A stretch of 5,686 nt of DNA from Erysipelotrichia bacterium (GTDB taxonomy: Bacteria > Bacillota_I > Bacilli_A > Erysipelotrichales > Erysipelotrichaceae). Every line of letters starts with the position of its first letter. Position 1 is the stretch's first letter. The stretch lies in the NCBI GenBank assembly GCA_009929095.1, contig SABF01000112.1, positions 1-5,686 on the forward strand, in the 5' to 3' direction. Positions 5,670 to 5,686 of this stretch are shown one piece after another. Below the pieces are notes generated by a model. It was not told the DNA's origin, did not search any database, and was given only the letters and a program-made list of their open reading frames with translations. Position numbers and translations under genes: made by a program.

Positions 5670-5686
5670 CCCAGAAACAGTATACT

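Noticed and set aside
5613..5686. Riboswitch or PyrR-type attenuator in front of upp
   Set aside because: The promoter leaves a leader of only about 22 nt and no hairpin with a U run is present.

Overview
The window reads as chromosomal DNA of a low-to-mid-GC Gram-positive bacterium (Bacillota). The evidence is a DUF1146 membrane protein (a Bacillota family), strong AGGAGG-type ribosome binding sites, a TagO/WecA-type lipid-carrier transferase, and a large secreted protein anchored by a C-terminal membrane helix. The base composition looks roughly balanced. An Erysipelotrichia-like gut organism would fit, but that is a guess from overall feel and no marker gene settles it.

Every real gene lies on the minus strand, so the order of transcription runs from high to low coordinates. 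First comes upp (uracil phosphoribosyltransferase, 4992-5612), with a recognisable promoter and an ideal Shine-Dalgarno sequence. Five bases after its stop is a 68-residue two-helix membrane protein of the DUF1146/YwzB type (4780-4986), probably translated by coupling. A strong 11-bp hairpin (4744-4773) follows. Immediately downstream, and partly overlapping it, is an extended -10 promoter for a polyprenyl-phosphate GlcNAc-1-phosphate transferase (3487-4701). That enzyme would start wall teichoic acid or another envelope glycopolymer. After a 53-base gap with no terminator comes a 1073-residue surface protein (212-3433), which ends at a clear intrinsic terminator (145-186). The left edge holds the first 25 or so codons of another minus-strand gene that I cannot identify.

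The surface protein is the accessory part of the window. It has a signal peptide, three VCBS-like modules, a (ATPTP)5 linker, several small Ig/Fn3-like 'YSxDGG'-type modules (two are near-identical neighbours), a module resembling the ASH/abnormal-spindle type of beta-sandwich, a Pro/Ser/Thr/Gly stalk, and a membrane helix with a basic tail but no LPXTG. It looks like an adhesin or structural cell-surface protein with no catalytic domain.

Functionally, upp supplies UMP from uracil, and the WecA-type enzyme consumes UDP-GlcNAc and releases UMP. The surface protein may share a transcript with the wecA-like gene. I see no defence system, mobile element, CRISPR array or RNA gene. Most of the window is ordinary. 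The points worth a second look are an altered GDxG motif in the WecA-like enzyme, the hairpin/promoter overlap, the recent internal duplication in the surface protein, and the hairpin between the Shine-Dalgarno and the start codon of the truncated gene.
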